DNA of 64,000 nucleotides from Pseudomonas taeanensis MS-3 (GTDB taxonomy: Bacteria > Pseudomonadota > Gammaproteobacteria > Pseudomonadales > Pseudomonadaceae), in contig NZ_AWSQ01000001.1 of assembly GCF_000498575.2 (NCBI RefSeq), forward strand, positions 700,199 to 764,198. The letters are read 5' to 3'. Under the pieces are notes generated by a model. The model ran no database searches. It was not told where the DNA came from and saw only the letters and a program-made list of their open reading frames with translations. Below are positions 44,761 through 52,925 of this stretch, one piece after another. Numbering within the stretch: the stretch's first letter is position 1; every line of letters begins with the position of its first letter. A program made the position numbers and the translations under genes.

Positions 44761-45705
44761 TCAGAGCTTCAGGTGTTTGATCACCGCGGCCTTGCCATCC
44801 TGGCCGTCGAAGGTGGTCACGCCCTCCAGCCAGGTGTCCAGCCATTGCGGATTCTTCGCGATCCATTGCTTGGCGGCCTGTACCGCCGGCTCCTTGTCCA
44901 TGATCCTTTCCATCATGTGCGACTCCATCGGGATGTCGAACTTCATGTTGCTCGCCAGCTTGGCGGCGTTCGGGCAGCGCGTCTGGTAGTCGTTGGCCAT
45001 CACCGTGTGCACCTTGGCCGCGCCACCGTCCGGGCCCCACAGGTCGTCGGCCCCGCTGAGGTAGGTCATGTCGAACTGCAGGTTCATCGGGTGTGGCGCC
45101 CAGCCGAGGAAGACGATCGGTTCCTGCTTGCGGATGGCCCGCGCGACTTGCAGGCGCATGGCCGTCTCACTGGACTCCACCAGCTTGAAGTCGCCCAGGT
45201 CGTAGCGGTTCTCCTCGATCATGGTCTTGATCAACTGGTTGCCGCCGGCCCCGGACTCGATGCCGTAGATCTTGCCCTTGAGCTGATCCTTGTAGCGGGC
45301 AATGTCACTCATGTCCTTGAGTCCGTCGCTGGCCAGGTAGCTCGGCACCGCCAGGGTGAACTTGGCCCCGGTCAGGTTGGGTTCCGCCATCAGGGCTACG
45401 CTGTTGTTCGCCGCCGCAGGCTGGAACAATGGGTCGGAGGCCGGCGACCAATAGTCGAGGAAGAAGTCGATATCTTTCTTCTGCAGGGAAATCAGAATGA
45501 TCGGCAGGCTCAGGGTCGTGACCTTTGCCTTGTAGCCCAGCCCCTCGGCTACTGCCATGGTCAGGCCGTTGATGGCGCCATTGTCCACCCAGCCGACGTC
45601 GGCCATGCGCAGGGTCTGGCATGACGGCGCGTCCTGGGCCCAGGACGGGCTGGCGCCGAGTGTCAGGGCAAGAGCCACCAAAGCAGTACGATTCGTTCTA
45701 TTCAT
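44761..45705 (-). CDS. Choline/betaine/carnitine ABC-type substrate-binding protein
   Basis: This 314-residue periplasmic protein has a signal peptide (MNRTNRTALVALALTLGASPSWA, cut before QDA) and an OpuAC/ChoX-type fold. Features are MADVGWVDNGAINGLTMAVAEGLGY, DIDFFLDYWSPASDPLF, YGIESGAGGNQLI and EPIVFLGWAPHPMNLQFDMTYLSG, with several Trp/Tyr/Phe residues that form the aromatic cage for trimethylammonium groups. In P. aeruginosa such solo proteins (CaiX, BetX, CbcX) feed one shared Cbc ABC transporter. No permease is nearby, and the butyrobetaine hydroxylase neighbourhood suggests carnitine or butyrobetaine as ligand. Confidence 0.88.
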   Translation of the reverse strand: MNRTNRTALVALALTLGASPSWAQDAPSCQTLRMADVGWVDNGAINGLTMAVAEGLGYKAKVTTLSLPIILISLQKKDIDFFLDYWSPASDPLFQPAAANNSVALMAEPNLTGAKFTLAVPSYLASDGLKDMSDIARYKDQLKGKIYGIESGAGGNQLIKTMIEENRYDLGDFKLVESSETAMRLQVARAIRKQEPIVFLGWAPHPMNLQFDMTYLSGADDLWGPDGGAAKVHTVMANDYQTRCPNAAKLASNMKFDIPMESHMMERIMDKEPAVQAAKQWIAKNPQWLDTWLEGVTTFDGQDGKAAVIKHLKL

Positions 45706-45908
45706 TATTTCGTCTCGTCAGGTTCAGGTTGTGGCAGAGGTGTCGAGGGGCGCTCCCGGCGCGGCTGCCGCATAGCCGCTGGCGTCAGCGGACTTGCAGT
45801 CTTCGGGCCTTTCCGTTCAGGTGCCTGGCCGGCATTGCGACCCGACCGTCCATGAGGGAGCATTCGGTCGGAGTCGGGTGCAGAGCAAGACTGCGGCCAG
45901 GCCGGGTG

Positions 45909-45962
45909 GCTGACAAACGATCTATTAGGCCGCTAAGGCCAAGCTCAGCTAATGCCTGGCTT
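45909..45962. promoter_or_regulatory. 54-bp shared element, copy B
   Basis: Same element as 43620-43673, about 205 bp upstream of the binding-protein gene. The first 14 bases and the CCAAGC and CTAATGCCTG blocks are identical. The remainder of 45706-46047 shows no gene. Confidence 0.75.
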
Positions 45963-46047
45963 TTCCATCGGCCGTAGATCACACCGCACCGTCCCTGTGC
46001 GGCCCCAGGCATGAGCGCTGTCCGCGGTCTGCTCCGCCCGACCGGGC

Positions 46048-46404
46048 TCAAAGGTGCACGTAGAGATCCTCGCCCTCGACGCTGACCGCATAGGTCTTGG
46101 CCTTGATGCTGCGGTCGACGATGAACTCGCCGGTCTTGATCTCGAATTCCCAGCCATGCCAGGCGCAGCGCACCAGATCATCCTGCTGGCCGTAGATGAA
46201 ATCGTAGTGCGGCGTTTCCTGCGTGGTGCCGCACTGCGGCCCCTCGCAGAGCGCCGCGCCACGGTGCGGGCAGACATTGAGCATGGCGTGGTATTCGCCG
46301 CCGACGTTGAAGATGCCGACCGGCAGGTTGCCGAGCTTGACGATCTTCTGCTGGCCGGTGGCGACTTCATGGGTCTTGCAGGCCAGAACTTTCTTCGCAT
46401 CCAT
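46048..46404 (-). CDS. Rieske 2Fe-2S ferredoxin-like protein
   Basis: This 118-residue protein consists of one Rieske domain with both ligand pairs, CPHRGA (Cys45, His47) and CAWHGW, the second pair lying about 40 residues after the first. The insertion between them (LCEGPQCGTTQETPHYDFIYGQQDD) is longer than in biphenyl-type ferredoxins. It should act as a soluble electron carrier. It lies 16 bp after the amidohydrolase gene, same strand, with AGGAG before its ATG, so the two form an operon. No oxygenase alpha subunit adjoins it. Confidence 0.9.
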   Translation of the reverse strand: MDAKKVLACKTHEVATGQQKIVKLGNLPVGIFNVGGEYHAMLNVCPHRGAALCEGPQCGTTQETPHYDFIYGQQDDLVRCAWHGWEFEIKTGEFIVDRSIKAKTYAVSVEGEDLYVHL

Positions 46405-46420
46405 GGGCTTCTCCTCTCTA

Positions 46421-47512
46421 TCAGGCGGTCTTGGCCAGGGTCTTGGGCTGGGGCAGGCGTGAGTACACCTTCAGGGCGTTGCCGCCGAGGATGCTGTCGC
46501 GCCACTGCGGCGGGATGTGCAGGGATTCGACGCTGTCGTAGTCCCAGTGCGGGTAGTCGGAGGCGAACAACAGGGTGTTCTCGCCGTCCATCGCCTCGAG
46601 AATCGCCCACAGGTGCTCGACCTTGGTGCCCGGCTGCTCCAGCGGCTGGGTGGTGAAGCGGATGTTGCGCTTGAAGTACTCGCTGGGCAGCATCTTCAGC
46701 CACGGCGTCTCCTTGCGCAGCGCCTTGTAGTTGGCATCCAGGCGCCAGAGCAAGCTCGGCACCCAGGCCACGCCGCATTCGATGACCACGAAGTACAGGT
46801 CCGGCCACTTCTCGAATACGCCCTGGGCAATCATGCTGGCCACGTGGGTCATGGCCGACTGCGGCAGCAGTGCATGGGTTTCCCAGAAGAAGGTGGTCGG
46901 CCCCGCGCCGATCGGGTTGCTGTTGACCCCGCCCTGGCCGCCCAGGTGGATGGCGAACGGCAAGCCCATCTCCGCACAGGCTTCGTAGATGGGGTGGTAG
47001 AAGGGGTCGCCGTAGGGGCGCTGGGCGCCATGGGAGGCCAGCACCTGAACGATGTCCGGATGGCCGCCGAGGCGACGGATTTCCGCTGCGGCGCCATGCG
47101 GGTCGGTCGGGCTGATTACCAGTGAGCCCTTGAAGCGGCTGTCCTTGGGCAGCCAGTAATCGACCATCCAGTCGTTATAGGCGCGCACCAGCGCCGCTGC
47201 GTAATAGGGGTTGGCCAGGGTCGAGGCCTCCAGGGCCTCGTCACCGGTGAGGATGGCATAGTCGATGTTGTAACGATCGAGATGCTTCTCCTTCATGAGG
47301 CTGTAGTGCTCTTCCTGGGTCGCCGGATTGATGTCGGCGCGCTTGAAGCCTTCCGGATGCAGCCAGGGACGATGGCCGTGGGGGAAGGCACCGACCGGGC
47401 CGGGCTGTTCACCGCGAATGAAGAAATCCTTGAAGATCCCGTCCATGTAGGGGAGCAACACCTCCGCCGACATCCAGTAGTTGTGGCAATCGCAGTCGAT
47501 GATCGTGGTCAT
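46421..47512 (-). CDS. Amidohydrolase family 2 protein (ACMSD-like)
   Basis: This 363-residue TIM-barrel metal enzyme of the amidohydrolase-2 group starts IIDCDCHNYW (D-x-H metal motif in the form DCDCH) and continues with PFAIHLGGQGG (metal His), VVIECGVAWVPSLLWRLDANYK and LLFASDYPHWDYDS (catalytic Asp). Relatives include ACMS decarboxylase and 4-oxalomesaconate hydratase-like enzymes; the reaction here cannot be told. AGGAG precedes the ATG. It is divergent from a LysR gene and co-transcribed with the Rieske ferredoxin, pointing to degradation of a small organic substrate. Confidence 0.88.
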   Translation of the reverse strand: MTTIIDCDCHNYWMSAEVLLPYMDGIFKDFFIRGEQPGPVGAFPHGHRPWLHPEGFKRADINPATQEEHYSLMKEKHLDRYNIDYAILTGDEALEASTLANPYYAAALVRAYNDWMVDYWLPKDSRFKGSLVISPTDPHGAAAEIRRLGGHPDIVQVLASHGAQRPYGDPFYHPIYEACAEMGLPFAIHLGGQGGVNSNPIGAGPTTFFWETHALLPQSAMTHVASMIAQGVFEKWPDLYFVVIECGVAWVPSLLWRLDANYKALRKETPWLKMLPSEYFKRNIRFTTQPLEQPGTKVEHLWAILEAMDGENTLLFASDYPHWDYDSVESLHIPPQWRDSILGGNALKVYSRLPQPKTLAKTA

Positions 47513-47679
47513 CTTTCAGGCTCCTGTGGTTATTCGCGGTGGCAGGTCAACGCTGACCCCGGCCACCACGACTGGGTGATGGCTGCCATCCTAAGAGTCC
47601 GATTTAAATTTTTATAATGAATTAAGAATGCCGTATAAATGCAAAATAACGATTGATTGACCTGCCTGGGATACCGCGG

Positions 47680-48528
47680 ATGAAGATCGAATTTCTGGAC
47701 ACCTTTGCCGACCTGGTGGAGACGCGAAACTTCAACCGCACCGCCGAGCGCCTGTGCGTCACCCAGTCCACGGTGAGCATGCGCATCCGCAGCCTGGAGG
47801 AGGCCGTAGGTGCCCAGTTGTTCATCCGCGGGCGCTCGGGCGCCGAACTGACCGCCGAGGGCCGGCGCTTCGAGAGCTACGCGACCAACCTGCGCCTGTG
47901 CTGGAACCAGGCCCGCCAGGACATCAGCATGCCGCGCGACTACCAGGGCCGGCTGCGCATCGCCACCCAGGTGAGCCTGTGGCAGCGCCTGATCAGCAAG
48001 TGGGTGTTCTGGCTGCGCCAGGAGTTTCCCAAGACGGCCATCCATGTGGAGGCCGACTACTCGAAGACCATGATCGACGAACTGAGCTTCGGCAATCTGG
48101 ACATCGCGGTGATCTACACCCCGCAATACCGCCCGGAACTGGAGATCCAGCACCTGTTCAACGAGCGCTTCGTGATGGTTTCGTCACAACCGCAGTCGCT
48201 CGCCGAGGTCAGCGTGGAAAGCTACGTGCTGGTGGCCATCTCTCCGCATTTCGTGGCCCGACACGGCGAATTGCTGCCGCAGTTGCAGCTGGCACCGGTC
48301 TCGATGGGCCTGGGGGTGATGAGCGTCGAGTATCTTCGCGGGCGCGGTGGTGTGGCCTACCTGCCGGCCGACCTGGCGCAGTCCTATATCGAGCAGGGCG
48401 AATTTTTCCCGGTGGCCGACGCGCCGCAGATTGAGCAGCCAGTGTTCGTCTCCTTCCTCAGCAAGAACCGCCATCGCCCGCAGATCAGCAAGGCGATCAA
48501 GGCCCTGCGCCTGATTGCCCTCGACTGA
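47680..48528 (+). CDS. LysR-family regulator
   Basis: This 282-residue protein has the HTH FLDTFADLVETRNFNRTAERLCVTQSTVSMRIRSLEEAVGAQLFIRGRSGAELTAEG (residues 4-60) and a shorter than usual effector domain. The ATG at 47680 gives the canonical MKIEFLDTF opening. The 167-bp gap to the divergent amidohydrolase gene is strongly AT-rich and probably holds both promoters. It may also control the reductase and metal-transport genes downstream. Confidence 0.9.
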   Translation: MKIEFLDTFADLVETRNFNRTAERLCVTQSTVSMRIRSLEEAVGAQLFIRGRSGAELTAEGRRFESYATNLRLCWNQARQDISMPRDYQGRLRIATQVSLWQRLISKWVFWLRQEFPKTAIHVEADYSKTMIDELSFGNLDIAVIYTPQYRPELEIQHLFNERFVMVSSQPQSLAEVSVESYVLVAISPHFVARHGELLPQLQLAPVSMGLGVMSVEYLRGRGGVAYLPADLAQSYIEQGEFFPVADAPQIEQPVFVSFLSKNRHRPQISKAIKALRLIALD

Positions 48529-48620
48529 GGCCGCGCCCTTCGCCCCTGGCGCCGGCCAGCGGACTGAGCGGACCCCGCCGTTCCGTTCGGCGGACACGCT
48601 GTGGGCAAGTTGATCGTAAA

Positions 48621-48638
48621 TAGCGATTAATATCGCTA
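48621..48638. promoter_or_regulatory. Dyad upstream of the reductase/ABC operon
   Basis: Perfect 7-bp inverted repeat TAGCGAT-TAAT-ATCGCTA, flanked by A/T runs, about 88 bp before the reductase ATG. Likely operator; the binding protein is unknown. Confidence 0.6.
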
Positions 48639-48725
48639 AAACAAAGAATCATGGTGATTGATAGGCTCTTCACAGCCAACTGCCGGCAATCCGCCCCCGG
48701 CAGACGAAGAAGAGGCCTGTCCCCG

Positions 48726-49802
48726 ATGAAGAGCCTATCGATCGACCCCGTCCAGCTAGCCGCGCTGCCGTTCTGGCCTGCCAGCGAGCTGGAGGTGCGC
48801 TGTATCCAGATCACCCAGGAAACCCACGACGTCGCTTCGTTCTGTTTCGCCGCGACCCAGCCGCTGCTGTTCACCTTCAAACCGGGCCAGTACGTCAGCC
48901 TCAAGGTGGAGATCGACGGGCGCCAGGAAGTGCGCTGCTACTCCATTTCCACGCCGCCCTCGCGGCCCTACAACTTCTCCATCACGGTGAAGAAGGTACC
49001 CGGCGGCCTGGTTTCCAATTGGTTGCACGAGCACTTCCATGAAGGCGACTGCCTCAAGGTGCAAGGCCCCCAAGGCGGCTTCAACATCATCGACCAACCC
49101 TGCGACAAGGCCCTGCTGCTCTCTGGCGGCAGCGGCATCACCCCGCTGATGTCGATGACCCGCTGGCTCTACGACACCGCCGCCGAGGTCGACCTGCACT
49201 TCGTGCACAGCGCACGCACCCCGGACGACATCATCTACCACCAGGAACTCCAGGCGATCGATGCGCGTGCGCCGAACTTCCGCCTGTCGCTGGTCTGCGA
49301 GGGCAGCCTGAGCGGGGCGACCTGGTCGGGCTACCGCGGTTTCCTCGACGCCGCCATGTTGCAGCAGATGGTTCCCGATCTGTTCGAGCGCACCATCTAT
49401 GTGTGTGGCCCGGAAATCTATATGCGTGCGGTGCGCGGCATTCTGCAGGGCCTGGACTTCCCGATGCAGCGCTACTTCGAGGAGAGCTTCGGCGGCGCCC
49501 CAGCGGCTGCCCCGGCTCCAGTCGACGCAGGCGAATCCGCCACGCACCGGGTGAGTTTCAGCCGCGCCGGCAAGAGTGTCAGTGGTGTCGCCGAAGAGAC
49601 CATCCTCGACATCGCCGGCAAGCACGGCCTGTGGATTCCCTCGGCCTGCCGTATGGGCTTTTGCGGCGCCTGCAAGCTGCGCCGGGTCAGCGGCGAGGTA
49701 CGCATGAACCACAGTGGCGGCATCAGCGACACCGAGATCAACGATGGCTACGTCCTGGCTTGCTGCAGCTATGCGCAAGGCGACGTCGAGTTCGACTACT
49801 GA
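48726..49802 (+). CDS. Hybrid flavin/2Fe-2S oxidoreductase (GbcB-like)
   Basis: This 358-residue reductase has an FAD-binding barrel (FKPGQYVSLKVEIDGRQEVRCYSISTPPS, near residues 48-80), an NAD-binding domain (KALLLSGGSGITPLMSMTRWLYD) and a C-terminal 2Fe-2S domain with CRMGFCGACK and a later Cys pair in LACCSYA. This order matches GbcB, the electron donor of glycine betaine demethylase, and other class IB/III Rieske reductases. The ATG at 48726 follows a promoter-like gap. Likely partners are the Rieske ferredoxin at 46048 or a distant oxygenase. An Mn/Fe-type ABC importer follows 47 bp downstream. Confidence 0.9.
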   Translation: MKSLSIDPVQLAALPFWPASELEVRCIQITQETHDVASFCFAATQPLLFTFKPGQYVSLKVEIDGRQEVRCYSISTPPSRPYNFSITVKKVPGGLVSNWLHEHFHEGDCLKVQGPQGGFNIIDQPCDKALLLSGGSGITPLMSMTRWLYDTAAEVDLHFVHSARTPDDIIYHQELQAIDARAPNFRLSLVCEGSLSGATWSGYRGFLDAAMLQQMVPDLFERTIYVCGPEIYMRAVRGILQGLDFPMQRYFEESFGGAPAAAPAPVDAGESATHRVSFSRAGKSVSGVAEETILDIAGKHGLWIPSACRMGFCGACKLRRVSGEVRMNHSGGISDTEINDGYVLACCSYAQGDVEFDY

Positions 49803-49849
49803 GAACAATCGGGCGTCGCCAGCGCCCGGCCATGTGCGAGGAAGCAGCT

Positions 49850-50593
49850 ATGCAACAGGCCCTGCGGGTTGAAAATCTAAGCGTCTCCTACGCCGGTCAC
49901 TATGCCGTCGAGGATGCCAGTGTGAGTATCGAGGCGGGGTTGCTGGTCGGCATCATCGGCCCCAACGGCGCGGGCAAGTCGACCCTGCTCAAGGCCATAC
50001 TCGAGCTGATTCCCAGTGACCACGGCCGCGTCGAGATCTGCGGTCGGCCGCTGCAGCAGTCCCGTCGCACGGTCGCCTATGTGCCGCAGCGCAGCGAGAT
50101 CGACTGGCAGTTTCCGATCAATGTGCTGGACACCGTGGTGCTCGGCACCTATCCCAACCTCGGCTGGTTCAACAAGCCCGGGCGGCATGAACGGCAGGCG
50201 GCGCTGGAATGCCTGCGCCGGGTTGGCATGCAGGACTTCGCCCAGCGTCAGATCGGCGAGCTGTCCGGCGGCCAGCAGCAGCGGGTGTTCCTCGCCAGGG
50301 CACTGGCCCAGAACGCCGATCTGTACCTGCTCGACGAGCCCTTCGTCGGCATCGACGCGCTGAGCGAGCGCGCCATCATCGGCATCCTCAAGTCCCTGCG
50401 CGACGCGGGCAAGACGGTACTGGTGGTGCATCACGACCTGAGCAAGGCCACCGAGTATTTCGACCGACTGATCCTGATCAACAAACGCATCCTCAACTAC
50501 GGCGTTGCCGCCGAGGTCTGCACCGCGGGTGCCCTGACCAAGGCCTATCTGGGCGACTTGCCGTTCACCAATCAACTGGGAGTAGCCTGCTGA
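49850..50593 (+). CDS. Metal ABC transporter ATP-binding protein
   Basis: This 247-residue ATPase has Walker A GPNGAGKST (residues about 39-47), Q-loop VPQRSEIDW, signature LSGGQQQR, Walker B LYLLDEPF and the switch His in VVHHD. The VPQRSEIDWQFPINV segment is typical of the Mn/Zn/Fe chelate group (SitB, MntA, PsaB). The ATG at 49850 has GAGGA upstream. Its stop overlaps the permease start by one base (TGATG), so the genes are translationally coupled. Confidence 0.93.
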   Translation: MQQALRVENLSVSYAGHYAVEDASVSIEAGLLVGIIGPNGAGKSTLLKAILELIPSDHGRVEICGRPLQQSRRTVAYVPQRSEIDWQFPINVLDTVVLGTYPNLGWFNKPGRHERQAALECLRRVGMQDFAQRQIGELSGGQQQRVFLARALAQNADLYLLDEPFVGIDALSERAIIGILKSLRDAGKTVLVVHHDLSKATEYFDRLILINKRILNYGVAAEVCTAGALTKAYLGDLPFTNQLGVAC

Positions 50594-51507
50594 TGACCTT
50601 CCTTCAAGCCGTTGTGGAATATGACTTCCTGCAGAAGGCCCTGCTGACCTCGGCCATGGTTGGCATCATCTGCGGGGTGATCGGCTGCTTCATCATCCTG
50701 CGCGGCATGGCACTGATGGGCGATGCGATCTCCCACGCAGTGCTGCCCGGCGTGGCCCTGTCGTACATGCTGGGGTTCAATCTGCTGATCGGTGCGGTGT
50801 TTTCCGGCCTGTTCACCGCCATCGCCATCGGCTACGTCAGCCAGCACAGTCGGATCAAACACGACGTGTCGATCGGCGTGATGTTCACCGCCGCGTTCGC
50901 CTTGGGCATCATCCTGATTACCCTGCAGAAGAGCAGCACCGACCTCTACCACATCCTCTTCGGCAACGTGCTGGCGGTGCGTCCAGAGGAAATGTGGATC
51001 ACCCTGATCATCGGCACCCTGGTGCTGGCCTCGATCTACCTGTTCTACAAGGAGCTGTTGGTCAGCACCTTCGATGCCACCATGGCCGCCGCCTACGGCC
51101 TGCCGGTCAAGCTAATCCACTACTTCCTCATGACCCTGCTGACCCTGGTGACTGTGGCCTCGCTGCAGACGGTCGGCATCGTCCTGGTAGTAGCCATGCT
51201 GATCACCCCGGCGGCCACCGCCTACCTGCTGACCAACCGTCTATCCGTGATGATCTGCTGGGCCGCCGGCCTGGGCCTGGTCTCGGCCTTCAGCGGTATC
51301 TACCTGAGCTTCACCTACAACCTGGCCTCGGGCGCGACCATCGTCATGACCTCGACCCTGTTGTTCCTCACCGCCCTGCTTCTGTCGCCCAGCCAGGGCC
51401 TGATCTGGCGCGGCCTGCAGACCCGGCGTCGGCGCCATCAGGCGCCAAGCGCCGGCGCCGCCAACAACCCTGACAACGCCATGCTCAAGCACGAGGTGAG
51501 CCCATGA
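50593..51507 (+). CDS. Metal ABC transporter permease
   Basis: This 304-residue integral membrane protein has about eight hydrophobic helices and ABC-3 family features: CGVIGCFIILRGMALMGDAISHAVLPGVALSYMLG (residues about 28-62) and LQTVGIVLVVAMLITPAATAYLLT. It forms the channel of an Mn2+/Fe2+ (or Zn2+) importer. Its C-terminus is a hydrophilic Arg/His/Ala tail. It starts inside the TGA of the ATPase gene and its end overlaps the binding-protein start by four bases (ATGA). Confidence 0.93.
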   Translation: MTFLQAVVEYDFLQKALLTSAMVGIICGVIGCFIILRGMALMGDAISHAVLPGVALSYMLGFNLLIGAVFSGLFTAIAIGYVSQHSRIKHDVSIGVMFTAAFALGIILITLQKSSTDLYHILFGNVLAVRPEEMWITLIIGTLVLASIYLFYKELLVSTFDATMAAAYGLPVKLIHYFLMTLLTLVTVASLQTVGIVLVVAMLITPAATAYLLTNRLSVMICWAAGLGLVSAFSGIYLSFTYNLASGATIVMTSTLLFLTALLLSPSQGLIWRGLQTRRRRHQAPSAGAANNPDNAMLKHEVSP

Positions 51508-52415
51508 TCAGAACCCTGCTACTCATCGCCCTCGGCCTGCTCGGGCCCTGGCTTGCGCCGGCCTGGGCCGCTAGCGGCGCCAAGCTCAAGGTGGTCACCA
51601 CCTACTCGATCCTCTACGACATCGTGCGCAACGTTGGCGGCGAACGGGTGGAGATCCACAGCCTGGCGCCGGTGGGCTCCAACCCGCACGAGTACGATCC
51701 GCTGCCGCTGGACGTGCAGAAGACCAGCGATGCCGACCTGGTGTTCTACAACGGCCTCAACCTGGAAGCCGGCAATGCCTGGTTCGACAAGCTGCTGGGT
51801 ACCGCCGGCAAGGCCGGCGCGGACGCTCCGGTGTTCCGCATCAGCGCCGGGGTCGCCCCGCAGCACCTGACCTCCAGCGGTCAGGCCGGTGCCGAAGACC
51901 CCCATGCCTGGCTCGATGCGCGCAACGGCATGCAGTATGCGCGCAACGCCCAGGCCGCCCTGAGTCGGATCGACCCGGATAACGCCGCGACCTACCAGGC
52001 CAACGCCGCGGCCTATATCGGCCAGTTGCAGAAGCTGCACAGCAAGGCCCTGGCGGACTTCGCGCAGATCCCGGCCGAGCGTCGCTACCTGGTCACCAGC
52101 GAGGGTGCGTTCAAGTACTTCTGCGCCGCCTACGGTTTCGAGGCCGGCTATATCTGGGAGATCAACGCGGAAAACCAGGGCACGCCGCAGCAGGTCATCG
52201 CTCTGCTCGGGCAGCTCAAGCAGCGCCGGGTGCCGGCCCTGTTCGTCGAGACCAGCGTCGATCCGCGCAGCATGCAGATGGTCGCGCGCGAGAGCGGCAT
52301 CGCCATCGCTGGCACTCTGTTCACTGACTCCCTGGGCCTACCCGGCACGCCCGGTGACAGCTATATCGGAATGCTGGCGGCGAACGTCGAGACCATCCTG
52401 GCCAGCCTGCGTTAG
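51504..52415 (+). CDS. Mn/Fe-type metal-binding lipoprotein-like SBP
   Basis: This 303-residue cluster A-I binding protein has a signal peptide (MIRTLLLIALGLLGPWLAPAWA). The four expected metal ligands are His62 (NPHEYDP), His134 (EDPHAWLD), Glu200 (LVTSEGAF) and Asp275 (LFTDSLG). A His-His-Glu-Asp set is characteristic of Mn or Fe transporters, whereas Zn transporters use three His and carry a His-rich loop, absent here. It lacks a lipobox Cys and so should be freely periplasmic. It is the last gene of the reductase-ABC operon. Confidence 0.92.
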   Translation: MIRTLLLIALGLLGPWLAPAWAASGAKLKVVTTYSILYDIVRNVGGERVEIHSLAPVGSNPHEYDPLPLDVQKTSDADLVFYNGLNLEAGNAWFDKLLGTAGKAGADAPVFRISAGVAPQHLTSSGQAGAEDPHAWLDARNGMQYARNAQAALSRIDPDNAATYQANAAAYIGQLQKLHSKALADFAQIPAERRYLVTSEGAFKYFCAAYGFEAGYIWEINAENQGTPQQVIALLGQLKQRRVPALFVETSVDPRSMQMVARESGIAIAGTLFTDSLGLPGTPGDSYIGMLAANVETILASLR

Positions 52416-52925
52416 CGCGTGCTGGTCGCGTGCCTCTGCAAACCCCTGCCCGAGTCAGGCCAGGGTTTTGCAGAGGCCATGTTGCTCATGGCTGCTTGGC
52501 CCTGTAACAGCCTAGCGATCAACCCCCCCCCACTCAGGCGGCCCACACATGCGTGGCGCACAAGGTACTGCCTGCGTTACAACATCGCGGGCTGCCGTCG
52601 CTTGTCGATCTGACCGACCTCCCCGTAGTTGCCAGGCTGTTCAGCATGCCGGAGCTTTTCTGAGAACTGACCCCCTTAGGCGGCGCGTGCGGGCAGTGCT
52701 CAAAACGTGAATTGCCCAACTGGCAAGCACCCCTTGCCGCTGTCCGGGGGCGTGGTGAGTCATTGCGCTGGGGGTAACGGCTGTATGTGTGGTCTTGTGG
52801 CGCCTGTTGGTATGTGCGAGTCGCACTGCGTGGTGACCATGGGGGGCTTAGGGCGACTCTAATTACACGTCAGGGTTGATTGTACAAAAGCGATTAAACC
52901 GTTCTGCATAGGGAGGGCCTCACAC
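52416..52925. other. 510-bp gap with no confident gene
   Basis: After a short dyad near 52440-52470 comes a plus-strand frame running from a stop at 52505 to a stop just before 52665 and reading ALQHRGLPSLVDLTDLPVV in its middle. It has no start or ribosome-binding site and may be a decayed fragment. The right part holds the MFS gene promoter, with AGGGAGG before its ATG. Confidence 0.4.

Noticed and set aside
52505..52665. Transposase fragment in the gap before the MFS gene
   Set aside because: The short frame has some protein character but no motif, terminal repeats or start; the evidence is too thin for a mobile-element call.
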